This document shows, in pieces, positions 21,088 to 30,079 of a stretch of 64,000 nucleotides of DNA. Location of the stretch: contig NZ_CP007446.1 in NCBI RefSeq assembly GCF_000600005.1, positions 372,001-436,000 of the forward strand. The letters are read 5' to 3'. Position numbers and translations under genes: made by a program. How positions within the stretch are numbered: position 1 is the first letter of the stretch; each line of letters starts with the position of its first letter. Source of the DNA: Snodgrassella alvi wkB2. Its GTDB lineage: Bacteria; Pseudomonadota; Gammaproteobacteria; Burkholderiales; Neisseriaceae. The notes under the pieces were generated by a model. That model saw only the letters and a program-made list of their open reading frames with translations, was not told where the DNA came from and made no database searches.

Positions 21088-23438
21088 TGAGTAATGAAAA
21101 CGTAAATGTTAAAGAGGCATTGTTATTTTCAATATTTTATGCAATTTCAATAATTATTATATGTAGTCTGTTTCAGAGTGATTTTTTTTGTATTGATGAT
21201 GCTTCTTATGAAATGCTTGGTTTTTTCAGACAGATTGGCCATATTTGGTCAGAAGGGAGAATACCTTTTATAGTTGACTCTATGTATATCGGTGGTAATG
21301 AGATGATTGATTTAGGTAAAGGTATATTTTTACCTCAGAATATTCTGGTTTCTCTTATTACTTCTCGTTTTCATCATATTCTGTTATCTGGCTGGATACT
21401 GGCTTTTATAAATATCGTATTGGTTTCGCTATCTTCTTTGGTTATTGCCAGAGTATTCAGATTACATAAATGTTATGCTTATACACTGGCCGCATTTACA
21501 GTTATTCAGCCGGTCTTTCTTTATCAGTATCTGGGTGCCTGGTGGAATGCGGCAAACGGACAGGCTTGGGCAATGGTGTCTATTGCCACATTTTTATTAC
21601 TTAAAAAAAATTACTCTAAAATCAATATTATTCTAAACTTTATATCAGTTATTTTTTTGCTTTCTTCCGGCTGGCCACATGGAGTAATAGGTTATGCTGT
21701 GTTTGTCGGAATAACTCTGGTTTTTGAATTTAAACAATCAGGTAAATTAAATAAAGTTGTTTACTTGAGTATTCCGGCTATTCTGGCACTTATTTTTTCT
21801 TTACCAATTTATTCCGAATATATTTTTTCGCATGATTTAACTAATCGCGTAAGTGGATTTGATAGTTCACTCAGAACTTTTATTCCTTCATGGTCTACTA
21901 TTATTCTGGGTTTTTTTCCTACTTTTTATGATTATATGACTTATATCAGCTATAGGCTGGTGTTAGTACCTTTGGGTTTTTCTACTTTATTTTTACCTAT
22001 GGTATTTTTTTACCGAAATATCAAAGAACTTTGGCAACGAGATAATATTCTGAAATGGTTTTCCACATTAATTATAATATTTTTTCTTTTATCACAAATG
22101 CCATCCCAGTTTGGCCCTTTGCGCTGGCCATTTCGATTTTTACCCTTTATTTCTTTTTTTATCTGTCTGGCTGTATTCTATATTTTACAGTATGCACATA
22201 TTATCCAAGGTAAAAAGATAATATTAAATAAAAAAATTTATATTTCTTTATATATTATCTTAGGTGGATTTTTTTTATTTTTACCAGCTTATGCGGGCTT
22301 TGATACATTAACATTGATTCTGAGTTTAGTGTTGATGCTGTTTTTACTTGAACATGATTTATTTAATTTTAAAAAAAGTATATTAGTTAATTTTAATAAA
22401 AAATATTTTTTAGTTATTCTATTTGTATTTTGTCTGGTGTTTTTTAATTCTTGGAATCTTCATCCGTTTTATATTGTATTGCAAATTTTTTCTGTCTGGC
22501 TGCTTATATTGAGCCCGAAAATAATAGAGAGAAAAAGTTCATACGGGATGATAGGCTTAACTTTATTAATTTTATTATTGTTCCTTAACGGATTACCTAC
22601 ATTAGGCGGTTCTTATCAGCGTCAGACTGAATTAGCTGAACGTATTCAGTTACCAGATAATGTTAATTTACAAGGTTATGTTTTGTCTCTTCCATTAAAT
22701 ATTTATTTAAAACAAACCCGGCAATTAAATGATATTGCTTCAGCTCAGTTCGGTTTTTATGATATTAAATCAATAAATGGTTATTCTCCTGTAGGTAGTA
22801 AAAGACTCGAGAAAATATTACCGGTTAATCAGTCTGCACATGGTATTTTTACATCTAAACAGGCATTGGAGAATATTTTACAGAGTGCAAAAGGATTCAA
22901 TGTTTGTCAGGCAGTGTTGATGCGGATTAGCACTATTATCGTTAATAAGGATGATTATGCTGCCTTTAGTCATCAGTTTAAGCAGTGCGGATATAGTGAA
23001 GTTCAATCAGCAGATAGCCGTAATGATTTGTATGTATCGTTACCATTTACTCTGACAAAAGGGTGGGAAAATAATTCTCCCTTTGTTTATCCTGATATAG
23101 CTGGTGTCAGAATTGTGAAACACGAAAATAATACAGATTGGGTTCAGATTCCAGAGCATAAAGATAATATTACTCTGATATTCCCGCGTTTATGGTGGTA
23201 TGGTTATTCTGCTAAGATTGATGATCATATATTATCTGTTACTGCAGATAGTTCAGGTTCATTGGTACAGGTTTCCGTACCGTCTGATTTTAATGGAGTG
23301 TTACGTCTGAGTTATTTTCCGGTAACTTGGCGATATTTATGGTTTTTACCTATATTGGCAATAATGGGGTTGATAACTTTATTGTTTTTTAATGGTAAAG
23401 TTAAAGAAAGATTAAAACTTGAGTTAAAAATATTTTAA
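21087..23438 (+). CDS. GT-C-type membrane glycosyltransferase, 783 aa
   Basis: A large membrane protein with a dozen or so hydrophobic helices in the first 500 residues and a soluble, probably periplasmic, domain at about 520-745 followed by a last helix. The first extracytoplasmic loop has an Asp-Asp pair (FFCIDDASYE, residues 32-41), the position of the catalytic acidic motif in GT-C enzymes that use polyprenyl-phosphate sugars. RWPFRFLPFISFF resembles loops of YfhO/arnT-like proteins. It should transfer the lipid-linked pentose made by the upstream genes to an envelope acceptor (glycan, lipid A or pilin); the acceptor is unknown. It is exceptionally AT-rich and terminates at 23472-23511. 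Confidence 0.7.
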   Translation: MSNENVNVKEALLFSIFYAISIIIICSLFQSDFFCIDDASYEMLGFFRQIGHIWSEGRIPFIVDSMYIGGNEMIDLGKGIFLPQNILVSLITSRFHHILLSGWILAFINIVLVSLSSLVIARVFRLHKCYAYTLAAFTVIQPVFLYQYLGAWWNAANGQAWAMVSIATFLLLKKNYSKINIILNFISVIFLLSSGWPHGVIGYAVFVGITLVFEFKQSGKLNKVVYLSIPAILALIFSLPIYSEYIFSHDLTNRVSGFDSSLRTFIPSWSTIILGFFPTFYDYMTYISYRLVLVPLGFSTLFLPMVFFYRNIKELWQRDNILKWFSTLIIIFFLLSQMPSQFGPLRWPFRFLPFISFFICLAVFYILQYAHIIQGKKIILNKKIYISLYIILGGFFLFLPAYAGFDTLTLILSLVLMLFLLEHDLFNFKKSILVNFNKKYFLVILFVFCLVFFNSWNLHPFYIVLQIFSVWLLILSPKIIERKSSYGMIGLTLLILLLFLNGLPTLGGSYQRQTELAERIQLPDNVNLQGYVLSLPLNIYLKQTRQLNDIASAQFGFYDIKSINGYSPVGSKRLEKILPVNQSAHGIFTSKQALENILQSAKGFNVCQAVLMRISTIIVNKDDYAAFSHQFKQCGYSEVQSADSRNDLYVSLPFTLTKGWENNSPFVYPDIAGVRIVKHENNTDWVQIPEHKDNITLIFPRLWWYGYSAKIDDHILSVTADSSGSLVQVSVPSDFNGVLRLSYFPVTWRYLWFLPILAIMGLITLLFFNGKVKERLKLELKIF

Positions 23439-23471
23439 ATCAGGGTTTAATTAAATAACTTTTCTAAATAT

Positions 23472-23511
23472 AAAAATGCACTTTAAATTTCTAAAAGTGC
23501 ATTTTTTTTTC
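23472..23511 (+). terminator. Terminator of the HAD-UbiA/GT-C operon
   Basis: Arms AAAAATGCACTTT (23472-23484) and AAAGTGCATTTTT (23494-23506) with a 9-nt loop and continuing T-run. The rest of 23439-23743 is AT-rich with no gene seen. Confidence 0.85.
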
Positions 23512-23743
23512 TGTCATCAGACGGGTGTTTAGATTTTTTAATGTAAAAGAGACAAAACAGATTAATATTGAAAACTTTTTTGGCTATATAAATAACTGGT
23601 TTTTATTATTCCTATTTTGTTTTAAATATACTTAAAAAATTAATCTTATAAGACAATGTATTAAATTATTTTGTTTTGTCAATAATAATTTTGTTTGTTA
23701 AGCTATAGTCTTCTTAATTCATTAAAAATGTAAAGGTATGTTT

Positions 23744-24931
23744 ATGAAAGAGATTCATGAGCTGATTGAAGCTGAGTTAAGTACTTTTGTTCAGCTGCGT
23801 CATGATATTCATCAACACCCTGAATTGGCTTTTGCAGAAAATCGAACCAGCGATAAAGTTGCCGGTTTGCTGGAGCAGTGGGGATATAAAGTTGAACGGG
23901 GTATTGGTGGTACTGGTCTGGTAGCACAACTTCAAGCCGGAAATGGTGACAGACGTATTGGTATCCGGGCTGATATGGATGCATTGCCGATCACTGAAGA
24001 AAGTGGTGTTGCGCATACAAGCCAGCATACAGGCAAAATGCATGCATGTGGCCATGATGGACATACTGTAATGCTACTGGCTGCGGCTAAGGTATTAGCC
24101 AGCAGAAAATCGTTTAATGGTACATTAAATCTGATTTTTCAGCCGGCGGAGGAATATGGCAAATCTGGTAGTGGTGCTATGCGGATGATTGCTGATGGTC
24201 TGTTTGAAAAATATCCGTGTGATGCCGTATATGGTATGCATAATATGCCGGGTTATCCGCAGGGACAGTTACATTTTTATGATGGCTGGATGATGGCTTC
24301 ATCTGATGTGGCCACTATTACAATAAAAGGTGTAGGCGGGCATGGCGCGAAACCGCACAATACGCATGATCCGATTGTGGCTGCTTCTTCTATCGTAATG
24401 GCTTTACAGACAATTGTGTCACGCAATGTCAGTCCGCTGGATTCGGCTGTGGTTACCGTAGGTATGTTTCATGCCGGTGTGGCAAATAATGTGATTCCGG
24501 AGCAAGCTGAGTTAAAACTGACTGTGCGTTGCTTCAAGCCTGAAGTACGTAAGCTGTTACAGCAACGTATTGTGGCAATCGCTCAGGCTCAGGCACAAAG
24601 CTTTAATGTTGTGGCTGAAGTGGATTATCAGCATGGATATGCTCCTGTATTTAATACCAGTAAAGAAACTCAGTTTGCGCGCCAGGTGGCACGTGAAGTG
24701 GTAGCGGAAGAAAATATTGTCGATCAGACTGAACCAATGGCCGGAAGTGAAGATTTTGCATTTATGCTGGAAAAATGTCCGGGAAGTTATTTGTTTATTG
24801 GTAATGGTCTGAAAGAGGTGGATGCTGCTTCGGGTTTTGATTTGCATAATCCTTATTATGATTTCAATGATAAAAATATAGCTATTGGTGCGACATACTG
24901 GGTAGCACTGGCTGAGCGCTTTTTAAAATAA
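23744..24931 (+). CDS. M20-family amidohydrolase (hippurate/N-acyl-amino-acid hydrolase type)
   Basis: 395-residue metallopeptidase of the HipO/AmaA class, cleaving N-acylated amino acids to acid plus amino acid. Visible motifs: LRHDIHQHPELAF at the N-terminus, GIRADMDALPI, the metal-binding HACGHDGH, the catalytic PAEEYG, the dimerisation-domain GGHGAKPH, and AGSEDFAFML near the end. ATG 23744 has AAAGG 7 nt upstream; an ATG two codons earlier is too close to it. It is followed after 40 bases by an MHS-family transporter, so import and hydrolysis of one substrate is a reasonable inference. Confidence 0.9.
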   Translation: MKEIHELIEAELSTFVQLRHDIHQHPELAFAENRTSDKVAGLLEQWGYKVERGIGGTGLVAQLQAGNGDRRIGIRADMDALPITEESGVAHTSQHTGKMHACGHDGHTVMLLAAAKVLASRKSFNGTLNLIFQPAEEYGKSGSGAMRMIADGLFEKYPCDAVYGMHNMPGYPQGQLHFYDGWMMASSDVATITIKGVGGHGAKPHNTHDPIVAASSIVMALQTIVSRNVSPLDSAVVTVGMFHAGVANNVIPEQAELKLTVRCFKPEVRKLLQQRIVAIAQAQAQSFNVVAEVDYQHGYAPVFNTSKETQFARQVAREVVAEENIVDQTEPMAGSEDFAFMLEKCPGSYLFIGNGLKEVDAASGFDLHNPYYDFNDKNIAIGATYWVALAERFLK

Positions 24932-24971
24932 ATCAGATTTGAATATTTAATAAAATAATTGGAGTAATGAT

Positions 24972-26258
24972 ATGAATACAGGACAAGTAGCTATAGAGCA
25001 TAATAAGCCACCGGCGAAAGCGATTGCGGCGGCGGTGGCAGGGAATGCACTGGAATTTTATGATTTTATTATTTATTCATTTTTTGCAGTGTATATTGCG
25101 CAATCATTTTTTCCCTCAACCAATAATGATAAATACACCAGTTTGCTTGCTGCAGTAGCTGTATATGGTGTCGGTTTTTTTACGCGACCGTTGGGTGGTT
25201 TACTTATTGGTGCCTATGCAGACAAAAAAGGTCGTCGGGCAGCGATGATGCTGACTGTGGCATTAATCACGCTGGGAACACTGGGACTGGCTGTTACACC
25301 CAGCTATGAGGTGATCGGGATTGCAGCTCCTATTATTGTGGTTATTGCACGTATGGTTCAGGGGCTGGCTTTAGGTGGAGAAGTAGGTCCGGCTTCAGCA
25401 ATGCTGATTGAATCTGCTCCGCCAGATAAACGTGCTTTTTATGCCAGCTGGCAAATGGCCAGTCAGGGAATTGCGGTAGTGGTTGGTGGTTTGGTTGGTT
25501 TTACTGTTTCCAGTATTCTGACTCTGGAACAGTTGAATGCATGGGGCTGGCGCATCCCTTTTCTGATAAGTCTGGTATTAATTCCGATTGCTCTGTATAT
25601 TCGCCGAGCCTTACCGGAAACACTGGAAGAACCGACTCATCACAGTGGTACTCAGATGATAAAAATCATATTTTCCCGTTATAGGAACGAGGTGATACTG
25701 GGAGTTATGGTGCTGATGTCGACGGCTATTACCGCTCAGGTAGGTAATTATATGACTACTTTTGCTATCGATACGTTTAAACTTAAGCCAAATATTGCGC
25801 AAATCTGCACTACTTCGGGTGGGTTGATGATGTTTGTGTTTTCATTACTGGCAGGTATGCTGGCTGATAAATATGGTCGTAAAAGTATTATATTATGGCC
25901 ACGGGTGGCTTTAATGTTGCTGATTGTGCCGATGTTTTATCTGTTGGTAAAAACTGAAAGTGTGGCGATGCTGTTGCTGGTAACAATGATGGTAACGTTG
26001 TTAACAGGGATGAGCGGCGCCAGTAGTTTAGTGGCTATTCCGGAAATGATACCGTTTAAACTACGCGCAACCGCTGTATCACTAATTTATGCTATTAGTA
26101 TAACTTTGTTTGGTGGTACGGCACAATTTGTGATTACCTGGCTGATCAAGCATTTTGGTGCAGTATCGCCGGCTTATTATGTAGCAGGTACCAGTTTATT
26201 ATCTGTAATAGCTATTCTGATGATGCCGGAAACACGTCATATAAATGTAAAAGATTAA
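24972..26258 (+). CDS. MHS-family MFS transporter (metabolite:H+ symporter)
   Basis: 428 residues, 12 membrane helices. The first helix GNALEFYDFIIYSFFAVYIA and the loop GAYADKKGRRAAM (MFS loop 2-3 motif) place it in the metabolite:H+ symporter group with citrate, proline-betaine, shikimate and alpha-ketoglutarate carriers. A second-half copy LADKYGRKSIIL is also present. Substrate is unknown; the upstream amidohydrolase suggests an acylated amino acid or its product. GGAG 7 nt before the ATG. A terminator follows. Confidence 0.88.
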   Translation: MNTGQVAIEHNKPPAKAIAAAVAGNALEFYDFIIYSFFAVYIAQSFFPSTNNDKYTSLLAAVAVYGVGFFTRPLGGLLIGAYADKKGRRAAMMLTVALITLGTLGLAVTPSYEVIGIAAPIIVVIARMVQGLALGGEVGPASAMLIESAPPDKRAFYASWQMASQGIAVVVGGLVGFTVSSILTLEQLNAWGWRIPFLISLVLIPIALYIRRALPETLEEPTHHSGTQMIKIIFSRYRNEVILGVMVLMSTAITAQVGNYMTTFAIDTFKLKPNIAQICTTSGGLMMFVFSLLAGMLADKYGRKSIILWPRVALMLLIVPMFYLLVKTESVAMLLLVTMMVTLLTGMSGASSLVAIPEMIPFKLRATAVSLIYAISITLFGGTAQFVITWLIKHFGAVSPAYYVAGTSLLSVIAILMMPETRHINVKD

Positions 26259-26275
26259 ATCTATCATAATGATAT

Positions 26276-26309
26276 AAAAATGCCGGCAAACAATGCCGGC
26301 GTTTTTTTA
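26276..26309. terminator. Bidirectional terminator between MHS transporter and tkt
   Basis: A GCCGGC...GCCGGC hairpin with flanking A and T runs (AAAATGCCGGC and GCCGGCGTTTTTTT) separates two convergent genes. Confidence 0.88.
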
Positions 26310-26318
26310 TATGCTCAT

Positions 26319-28304
26319 TTAAATGATATTTTTCACTACTTCAACAACCTGTTCGACAGTGAAACCAAATTCCTGAAAGAGTTTCTCAGCTGGTGCGGAT
26401 TCACCAAAACGATTAATACCAATAATGGCACCATTCGTACCCACGTATTTATACCATGAATCACTGACACCGGCTTCAATGGCAATACGAGGCAGATGAG
26501 CAGGTAAGACGCTGTCACGGTAGGCTTGATCCTGCTGATCAAAAATATGGGTATTAGGCATAGATACAACTGTTGTGGCAATACCTTGTTCAGCTAATTT
26601 GCTCTGAGCATTGATAGCCAGCTCCACTTCAGATCCTGTGGCAATAAGTACCGCCTGTGCAGCCTTTGTATCGGGTGCTTTCAGTACATAACCGCCACGA
26701 CGGATATTGGCTAGCTGCTGGTTATCCCGTGGCATAAATGGTAACCCCTGACGGCTGAATATCAGGCAACTGGGGTGATTGGTTGCAGCGGCGGCATCTG
26801 CCCACGCTATCAGTGATTCGGCACTGTCACACGGTCGCCATACACTCATGTTCGGAATCAGACGCAGGGTGGCAATTTGTTCAATCGGCTGGTGTGTTGG
26901 ACCATCTTCTCCCAAGCCGATAGAATCGTGTGTGAATACAAATATCGGGTTGATTTTCATTAGTGCAGCCATGCGCAAAGCATTACGGGCGTATTCACTG
27001 AACATCAGGAAAGTAGCTCCGAATGGTTTGATACCACCGTGCAGGCTCAAACCATTCATAATGGCTGCCATACCAAATTCTCGCACGCCATAATGGATGT
27101 AATTGCCGCCACTGGTGGCTGTCACGGCAGTACTGCCAGACCAGTCGGTCAGGTTTGAGGGGGTAAGATCTGCAGATCCGCCTACAAATTCAGGTAGAAT
27201 TTGTGCCAGAATTTCGATGCTGTTCTGACTGGCTTTGCGGGTGGCCACTTTTTCAGCTTTGCTGCATACTTCATTTAATGCATTTTGAACGTGTTCTTCA
27301 AAATTTTCCGGCAGTTTACCGTCCATGCGGCGGATAAATTCAGCTGCTTCAGCAGGGTATTGTTGCTGATACCGATTAAACAGATTTTGCCACTGCTGTT
27401 CCAGTTGAGTACCGGCTTTAACCGCACTCCAGTCGTCATAGATTTCCTGCGGAATGGTAAATGGTTCATGTGTCCAGTTCAGAGCAGCGCGGGTAGCGGC
27501 AATTTCTTCGGCACCTAATGGTGCGCCATGGGTTTTATGGCTGCCTTCTTTGTTAGCGGCACCTTTGCCGATTCTGGTTTTACAGCAGATAATCGATGGT
27601 TTCTCGGTTTCGGCTTTTGCTGCGGTAATGGCTGCGCGGATAGCGGTTTCATCATGGCCGTCTACATTGGCAACTGTGTGCCAGCCGTAAGAGTTAAAGC
27701 GTTCAGGAATGTTTTCGCTGAACCAATTGTCTACTTTGCCATCAATTGAGATGTTGTTGTCATCATACAGAACAATGAGTTTGCCCAGTTTAAGCGTGCC
27801 GGCCAGTGAACATACTTCATGGGATATTCCTTCCATCAGACAGCCATCGCCGACAAATACGTAAGTATAGTGATCAACAATATTCAAGCCCGGTTTATTA
27901 AATCGGGCAGCCAGAATTTTTTCTGCTAGTGCCATACCAACGGCATTACCAATTCCTTGTCCAAGTGGTCCGGTTGTGGTTTCTACACCATCAGTGTAGC
28001 CGTATTCCGGATGTCCCGGGGTTTTGCTGTGCAGCTGGCGAAAATTTTTCAGATCTTCAATACTGAGATTGTAACCGCTCAGATGCAGCAGACTATACAG
28101 CAGCATGGACGCGTGTCCGTTCGAAAGGATGAAACGGTCGCGGTTGTAAAACTTGGGGTTAGCTGGGTTATGTTGCAGGAATTCGCGCCACACTACAGTA
28201 GCCATTTCGGCCATACCCATTGGTGCGCCCGGATGCCCTGAGTTAGCCTGTTCAATTGCGTCCATTGCCAGGAAGCGAATTGCATTAGCGAGATGTGAAG
28301 CCAT
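26319..28304 (-). CDS. tkt: Transketolase
   Basis: 661-residue thiamine-diphosphate enzyme of the non-oxidative pentose phosphate pathway, moving two-carbon units between sugar phosphates. The N-terminal [18 protein letters not shown], the ThDP motif [14 protein letters not shown]...NNIS (about 155-185), the pyrimidine-domain [18 protein letters not shown] and the C-terminal domain are all in place and at normal length. AAAGG lies about 10 nt before the ATG. A sigma-70 promoter is visible upstream (28400-28428). Confidence 0.97.
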   Translation of the reverse strand: MASHLANAIRFLAMDAIEQANSGHPGAPMGMAEMATVVWREFLQHNPANPKFYNRDRFILSNGHASMLLYSLLHLSGYNLSIEDLKNFRQLHSKTPGHPEYGYTDGVETTTGPLGQGIGNAVGMALAEKILAARFNKPGLNIVDHYTYVFVGDGCLMEGISHEVCSLAGTLKLGKLIVLYDDNNISIDGKVDNWFSENIPERFNSYGWHTVANVDGHDETAIRAAITAAKAETEKPSIICCKTRIGKGAANKEGSHKTHGAPLGAEEIAATRAALNWTHEPFTIPQEIYDDWSAVKAGTQLEQQWQNLFNRYQQQYPAEAAEFIRRMDGKLPENFEEHVQNALNEVCSKAEKVATRKASQNSIEILAQILPEFVGGSADLTPSNLTDWSGSTAVTATSGGNYIHYGVREFGMAAIMNGLSLHGGIKPFGATFLMFSEYARNALRMAALMKINPIFVFTHDSIGLGEDGPTHQPIEQIATLRLIPNMSVWRPCDSAESLIAWADAAAATNHPSCLIFSRQGLPFMPRDNQQLANIRRGGYVLKAPDTKAAQAVLIATGSEVELAINAQSKLAEQGIATTVVSMPNTHIFDQQDQAYRDSVLPAHLPRIAIEAGVSDSWYKYVGTNGAIIGINRFGESAPAEKLFQEFGFTVEQVVEVVKNII

Positions 28305-28399
28305 GAAGTTGCCTTTTGATAAGGGAATTGCTGGTTGCGATAGCGATGTGAGTTAATGGACTGTACTCCGCCGCAAGAGACAAAGGTTATCCAGTACGA

Positions 28400-28428
28400 A
28401 TTATCCTGAATCTGCACAAACCTTTCAA
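28400..28428 (-). promoter_or_regulatory. Sigma-70 promoter of tkt
   Basis: On the minus strand TTGAAA (28428-28423), 17-bp spacer, GATAAT (28405-28400). Transcription would start near 28393, giving a leader of about 90 nt. The remainder of 28305-28615 shows no gene. Confidence 0.6.
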
Positions 28429-28615
28429 GGTAAGACTGTTTTTATCTGATTTTGATGGTTTGAAAAAGGGACAGTTAAGTTGGGATATTCATAATAGTAT
28501 CGTACTCTTATTAATTAAAATAATAATTGCATAATTTGAGTCTATATTTTATGCTATTGTCAATTTATAAGTATGATTTGATCAGCACATTTTATCAATC
28601 AAAGGAGAATACAGA

Positions 28616-28933
28616 GTGCAAAAGATTTGTATGATTCTGGTACTGTTGTTTGCTATGGCTTCGGTGTGGGCTGCTGTTAATATTAATACTGCTTCTTCAC
28701 AGCAGTTACAATCTTTACCGAATATTGGTGCAGTTAAAGCGCAGGCAATTATTGATTATCGTAATGCGCATGGTCCTTTTCATTCCACGGAAGATATTAT
28801 GCGAGTAAAAGGCATTGGTAAGGCAACTTATGAAAAATTGCAAAATGATATTAGTGTCAGTGGTGTAACGATTAATTCGAACCCAGCTTCTAAATATCGT
28901 CGTGCTGTACCGGCTACCGCTGCATCCAGATAG
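28616..28933 (+). CDS. comEA: ComEA-like secreted helix-hairpin-helix DNA-binding protein
   Basis: 105 residues: signal peptide (MQKICMILVLLFAMASVWA, cleavage near 20), then a tandem helix-hairpin-helix domain with INTASSQQLQSLPNIGAVKA and RVKGIGKATYEKL. This is the short ComE/ComEA form of Neisseriaceae, a periplasmic DNA-binding protein that pulls DNA in during natural transformation. The C-terminal tail (about 82-105) is basic and disordered. GTG start with AAAGGAG at 8-9 nt. Single gene, convergent with the LysR gene. Confidence 0.92.
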   Translation: MQKICMILVLLFAMASVWAAVNINTASSQQLQSLPNIGAVKAQAIIDYRNAHGPFHSTEDIMRVKGIGKATYEKLQNDISVSGVTINSNPASKYRRAVPATAASR

Positions 28934-28956
28934 TATTAGCTATCTGCATATACTTT

Positions 28957-29844
28957 TTAGTCTCTGAATATATTGGCTTTAATGTGATGATAAAAATTCT
29001 CAGCCTGCGGTGATAGTTTGCGTTCTTTATGTTTAATCAGATAAATGGACCGTTCCAGATTCATGTCTCTGACATCTCTGACTACGAGATTTTTATGTTC
29101 AAATTGAAATAATGTTAATCTCGGCACTATGCCAATGCCGTAATTAGCCGCTACCAGTCCCATCATGGTGGTGAGCTGGCTAACTTCTACTACATAATTT
29201 ATTCCGAATAAATCTACAATTTTATCAACAAAATGGCGAATGCTGGTGCCTTTAGTAAATCCAATCATGCCATATTCTAGTAAATCTTTTAATTCAATAT
29301 CTGCTTTGCTGGCCAGTGGATGATTGATATGACATATGAGATGGAACTTGTCAGAAAAAAGGAACTCAGCAGAAATTTCAGTTAAAGAGGGAGATTTTGC
29401 GGTTAACGCCAGTTCTGCATGTCCTTGTAACAGGGCTTGCAGGCACAAATCCCATTGTGTATCGAGTAATTCAACTTGGACATTGGCATGCTGATGATGA
29501 AAAGTAGCCAGCAGCTGTGAAACCCATTGTACGACGATAGACGGCATAACTGCCAGTACCAGTTTTTCCTTATGATTATTGGCATGTGAGCGGATTTCTT
29601 TGGTAGTGCGCTCATAGGCAAACATGAGTTCACGTGCCAGTTTGATGAAGTGGATTCCGTCTTCATTAAGCTGAACTTTACGGGTATCTCTGTCAAACAG
29701 GCGATAGCCGATTTCCTGTTCCAGATTGGCAATCAGACTACTAAATGCAGGCTGAGACAAATGGATCTTCTGAGCTGCACGGGTGAAGTTATCTTCTTCT
29801 ACCAGCGCCAGAAAGGCTTTTATCTGCTTGATTGATATATTCAT
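28957..29844 (-). CDS. LysR-family regulator of the citMHS-atuA-ato operon
   Basis: 295 residues. N-terminal winged helix: NFTRAAQKIHLSQPAFSSLI (about 18-37) then LFDRDTRKVQLNEDG. The C-terminal effector-binding domain follows. It lacks OxyR-type cysteines. It is transcribed divergently from the CitMHS gene across a 235-base gap containing dyads of LysR type, so it most likely activates that operon in response to an intermediate; this is inference from position. Confidence 0.88.
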   Translation of the reverse strand: MNISIKQIKAFLALVEEDNFTRAAQKIHLSQPAFSSLIANLEQEIGYRLFDRDTRKVQLNEDGIHFIKLARELMFAYERTTKEIRSHANNHKEKLVLAVMPSIVVQWVSQLLATFHHQHANVQVELLDTQWDLCLQALLQGHAELALTAKSPSLTEISAEFLFSDKFHLICHINHPLASKADIELKDLLEYGMIGFTKGTSIRHFVDKIVDLFGINYVVEVSQLTTMMGLVAANYGIGIVPRLTLFQFEHKNLVVRDVRDMNLERSIYLIKHKERKLSPQAENFYHHIKANIFRD

Positions 29845-29963
29845 ATAGCATTATTTGCCGTATTTAAATCCATATTGCTATCTACAATAGCATATTTAGC
29901 GTTAATACATATTGAGTTTTATCAAATTTTTCATATGCTGCCGGATTTATCGAATTTGTTTAT

Positions 29964-29986
29964 TAATCGATTTTTATTATCGATTA
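29964..29986. promoter_or_regulatory. Candidate LysR operator dyad
   Basis: TAATCGA (29964-29970) and TCGATTA (29980-29986) are exact inverted repeats with a 9-bp AT spacer, fitting the T-N11-A LysR pattern. It lies between the divergent regulator and the operon, about 95 bases before the CitMHS start. Confidence 0.5.
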
Positions 29987-30079
29987 GACAGGGTGTGTCG
30001 TTATGGTGAGAATGCAAAGGCTTTCTTAAATATTTATTCATTTATTCTTTTTTAATAATAACCCAAAAAGGGGATTCTT

